A DNA stretch of 64,000 bases. Origin: Rhizobium herbae. Its GTDB lineage: Bacteria > Pseudomonadota > Alphaproteobacteria > Rhizobiales > Rhizobiaceae. Below are positions 62,032-64,000 of the stretch, one piece after another. Both the position numbers and the translations under genes were made by a program. Position 1 is the stretch's first letter; each line of letters opens with the position of its first letter. Below the pieces are notes generated by a model. That model had not been told where the DNA came from. It worked only from the letters and a program-made list of their open reading frames with translations, and did not search any database. The stretch is taken from the NCBI RefSeq assembly GCF_017873135.1, contig NZ_JAGGJV010000014.1:18031-82030 (forward strand), in the 5' to 3' direction.

Positions 62032-62217
62032 TCATGACGCCCTTCGCACTTCCGTTTGCCTGGTGCCTCCGGTTGCGATCTGGTCAAGTCGTTGGCGGAA
62101 AAAAGTTATCCATTCGAGCGCACTCGGATTGCGGCTGTCGGGTGGCCAATGACCAGGCAGCGTATAGCCGTACTTGCCGCATTTCATCGTTCGCAATTCC
62201 AACTTTTCAAGCGCTGG
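62032..62217 (+). repeat. 186-bp direct repeat, copy 2
   Basis: Matches 49,159-49,344 in the same orientation. The minus-strand frame again encodes LEKLELRTMKCGKYGY and SNPSALEW-like residues (RNPSALEWITFFRQR) and ends at the same TGA. The sequences outside the repeat differ completely from those of copy 1. Confidence 0.85.
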
Positions 62218-62275
62218 GATGAAGACAACGCGACAATGCAGCACCGGCGCATTGAACCGCCGGTACTGCTCGTAT

Positions 62276-64000
62276 TCACGCAACGAACAAGAAATCGTCC
62301 GCGTGTAGGTTGGTCAACGTTACGTTCTTCAGCGTGATGTCGTTGTCACTATCAAGTCGAATGACTGTATTGGCTCCAGATTGCGATGATGCCGATATCA
62401 CAGCAGTGAAGTTGCCGAACAATCCATTTTCGAATCGCAGCTTATCATCGGTTCCAGCTCCGGCTTTGAAATCGATGATTGTGTCGTGGCCGAAGCCGGG
62501 TTTGAAAACAAAAATGTCGCTACCGCTTCCTCCGGTCATGACATCGTTACCGCTGCCTCCAGTAATGGTATCATTGCCACCCACTCCGTCGATTGTGTCG
62601 TTTCCAGCTCCTGCATCAATGATGTCAGTGGTGCTGAAGCCAGTGAAAGTATCGTTGCCGCTCGTTGAGACAACGCGCAGATCGGCACGTGTCCATGTGG
62701 TGCCGTCGGCGAAAACGACCTTGTCGACTCCTTGACCGAGATAATCGATGAGGGTTTCCTTAATCAGCACCGATCCGGCATCTCCTGCCCCCGGCGCACT
62801 TTCAGCGATCACGACGGTAAGATCGTTCCCGTTGCGCACCAATGTGACGTCGGCAGGGTTGATGTCGGTGAACACCAGGCGATCGTCTGTTCCATTACTG
62901 TAGGCCTCGATGATGGTGTCGTTCCCGTCACCACGCGCGTAGTGGTAGGTGTCGTTTCCGGAAAAACCGCCAAATGTCTGGTTAGCAAAGGTATTGGTAA
63001 GGAGCAGGTCGCGGATTTGAGCCCGTGTCCATGTGGTGCCGTCGGCGAAGACGATCTTATCGACGCCCTGACCGAGGTAGTCGTTGAGGGTTCCCTTGAT
63101 CAGCACCGATCCGGCATCTCCTGCCTCCGGCGCACTTTCAGCGATCGCGACGGTAAGATCGTTCCCGTTGCGCACCAATGTGACGTCGGCAGGGTTGATG
63201 TCGGTGAACACCAGGCGATCGTCCGTACCCTGATTGAAGGATTCGGTGATGGTGTCGTTCCCGTCACCACGCGCGTAGTGATAGGTGTCGTTTCCGGAAA
63301 AACCGCCAAATGTCTGATTAGCAGAGGTATTGGTCAGGAGCAGCTCGCGGATTTGCGCCCGCGTCCATGTGGTGCCGTCGGCGAAGACGATCTTATCGAC
63401 GCCTTGACCGAGGTAGTCGTTGAGGGTTCCCTTGATCAGCACCGATCCGGTATCTCCTGCCCCCGGCGCACTTTCGGCGATCACGACGGTAAGATCGTTC
63501 CCGTTGCGCACCAATGTGACGTCGGCAGGGTTGACGTCGGCGAACAGCAGACTGTCATCTGTACCCTGATTGAAGGATTCGGTGATGGTGTCGTTTCCGT
63601 CACCACGGGCGTAGACATATGTGTCATTGCCTCCGGCGCCATTCACTATATCGTTGCCGAGGCCACCTCGTATGATGTCAGCGATGCCAGCCCCGTTAAG
63701 GGTATCGTTGCCACTGGTCCCCGTGTAAGTGGAGACCATTTGGATAATTTGGGCCCGCGTCCATGTGGTGCCATCGGCGAAGACGATCTTGTCGACGCCC
63801 CGGCCGAGATAGTTGTCGATTGTCTCCTTGATCAGGACTGATCCGGCATCTCCGGCTCCCGGAGCACTTTCAGCGATCACGACGGTAAGATCGTTACCGT
63901 TGCGCACCAGTGTGACGTCGGCAGGATTGATGTCGGTGAACATCAAGCGGTCGTCCGTGCCCTGGCTGTAGGATTCGATGATGGTGTCGTTGCCGTTACC
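62276..64000 (-). CDS. RTX calcium-binding repeat protein (5' part outside window)
   Basis: The frame is open through the right edge; about 574 C-terminal residues are visible. They contain four long repeats (FTDINPADVTLVRNGNDLTV, VDKIVFADGTTWTRAQIR) of a haemolysin-type calcium-binding-related domain. Classical GGxGxDxL nonapeptides follow near the end (GAGNDTIDGVGGNDTITGGS). The C-terminus (TDDKLRFENG ... LHADDFLFVA) looks like a type I secretion signal. The protein is likely exported and folds on binding calcium. The start and any enzymatic domain are outside the window. Confidence 0.9.
   Translation of the reverse strand, partial: GNGNDTIIESYSQGTDDRLMFTDINPADVTLVRNGNDLTVVIAESAPGAGDAGSVLIKETIDNYLGRGVDKIVFADGTTWTRAQIIQMVSTYTGTSGNDTLNGAGIADIIRGGLGNDIVNGAGGNDTYVYARGDGNDTITESFNQGTDDSLLFADVNPADVTLVRNGNDLTVVIAESAPGAGDTGSVLIKGTLNDYLGQGVDKIVFADGTTWTRAQIRELLLTNTSANQTFGGFSGNDTYHYARGDGNDTITESFNQGTDDRLVFTDINPADVTLVRNGNDLTVAIAESAPEAGDAGSVLIKGTLNDYLGQGVDKIVFADGTTWTRAQIRDLLLTNTFANQTFGGFSGNDTYHYARGDGNDTIIEAYSNGTDDRLVFTDINPADVTLVRNGNDLTVVIAESAPGAGDAGSVLIKETLIDYLGQGVDKVVFADGTTWTRADLRVVSTSGNDTFTGFSTTDIIDAGAGNDTIDGVGGNDTITGGSGNDVMTGGSGSDIFVFKPGFGHDTIIDFKAGAGTDDKLRFENGLFGNFTAVISASSQSGANTVIRLDSDNDITLKNVTLTNLHADDFLFVA
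62691..64000 (-). repeat. 336-bp tandem repeats inside the RTX gene
   Basis: A 336-bp (112-codon) unit recurs nearly unchanged: the same landmark GTCCATGTGGTGCCGTCGG begins at 62,691, 63,027 and 63,363 (each 336 apart), and again at 63,759 after a 60-bp longer spacing that holds an extra RTX nonapeptide block. Such near-identity suggests recent duplication or gene conversion, so copy number may vary between strains. Confidence 0.9.

Noticed and set aside
62732..63841. 369-residue plus-strand frame with repeats
   Set aside because: Its repeats only mirror the 336-bp repeats of the RTX gene on the other strand.
1..64000. CRISPR array, tRNA or rRNA genes
   Set aside because: No regularly spaced short direct repeats and no tRNA cloverleaf or rRNA sequence was recognised on either strand by eye.

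Overview
The window looks like accessory DNA from an alphaproteobacterium, most likely of the Rhizobiales (Rhizobium/Agrobacterium/Ochrobactrum type). This rests on the Ti-plasmid-style TraA/TraG/TraD genes with a matching nick site, high-GC codon use, and a Mu-like phage of the kind common in that order. No rRNA, tRNA or CRISPR array was recognised. All names come from reading protein motifs by eye; no database search was possible.

Region 1 (1 to about 24,250) is most of a Mu-like transposable prophage, read mainly on the minus strand, with its right (tail) part beyond the window. From right to left it carries a repressor, a Ner-like regulator, ParB-like protein, MuA transposase, MuB ATPase, small early genes, DUF3164, GemA, a Mor-like activator, an amidase/holin lysis block, terminase, portal, a gpF head protein fused to a nuclease-like domain, gpG, gpI protease/scaffold, decoration protein and major capsid protein. 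Two insertions break this plan: a three-gene PIN / DUF262 / HEPN cassette between gpG and gpI, and a plus-strand membrane-protein gene in the early operon. The prophage seems to have inserted into the 3' end of a tyrosine integrase gene (24,200-25,231), which loses its normal C-terminus.

Region 2 (about 24,200-33,200) is the integration and mobilisation part of another element: integrase with AlpA-like excisionase, an XRE and a LysR regulator, TraG coupling protein, TraD-like accessory protein, an RSF1010/Ti-type oriT and a 1105-residue TraA relaxase-helicase.

Region 3 (33,300-48,900) is a defence island: an AbiE toxin-antitoxin pair with an inverted-repeat operator, an unknown 456-residue protein, a 0.5 kb stretch packed with nested inverted repeats that may be a structured RNA, a type I restriction operon (HTH, hsdM, hsdS, a DUF262-HNH nuclease, hsdR, a YgjP-like metallopeptidase) and a Kiwa kwaA-kwaB pair.

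Region 4 (48,900-64,000) is mosaic: an IS110/IS1111-type element, a P-loop kinase gene broken by a stop codon, a second P-loop kinase, an ATPase fragment, small regulators, a secreted S10 peptidase, a Fic protein with two inverted repeats upstream, a VapBC pair, a TadG-like protein and the C-terminal part of a repetitive RTX protein. Two 186-bp direct repeats (49,159 and 62,032) bracket about 13 kb of it. The linking idea is a mobile element loaded with several layers of anti-phage and toxin-antitoxin genes, itself invaded by a Mu-like phage that carries its own probable defence cassette.
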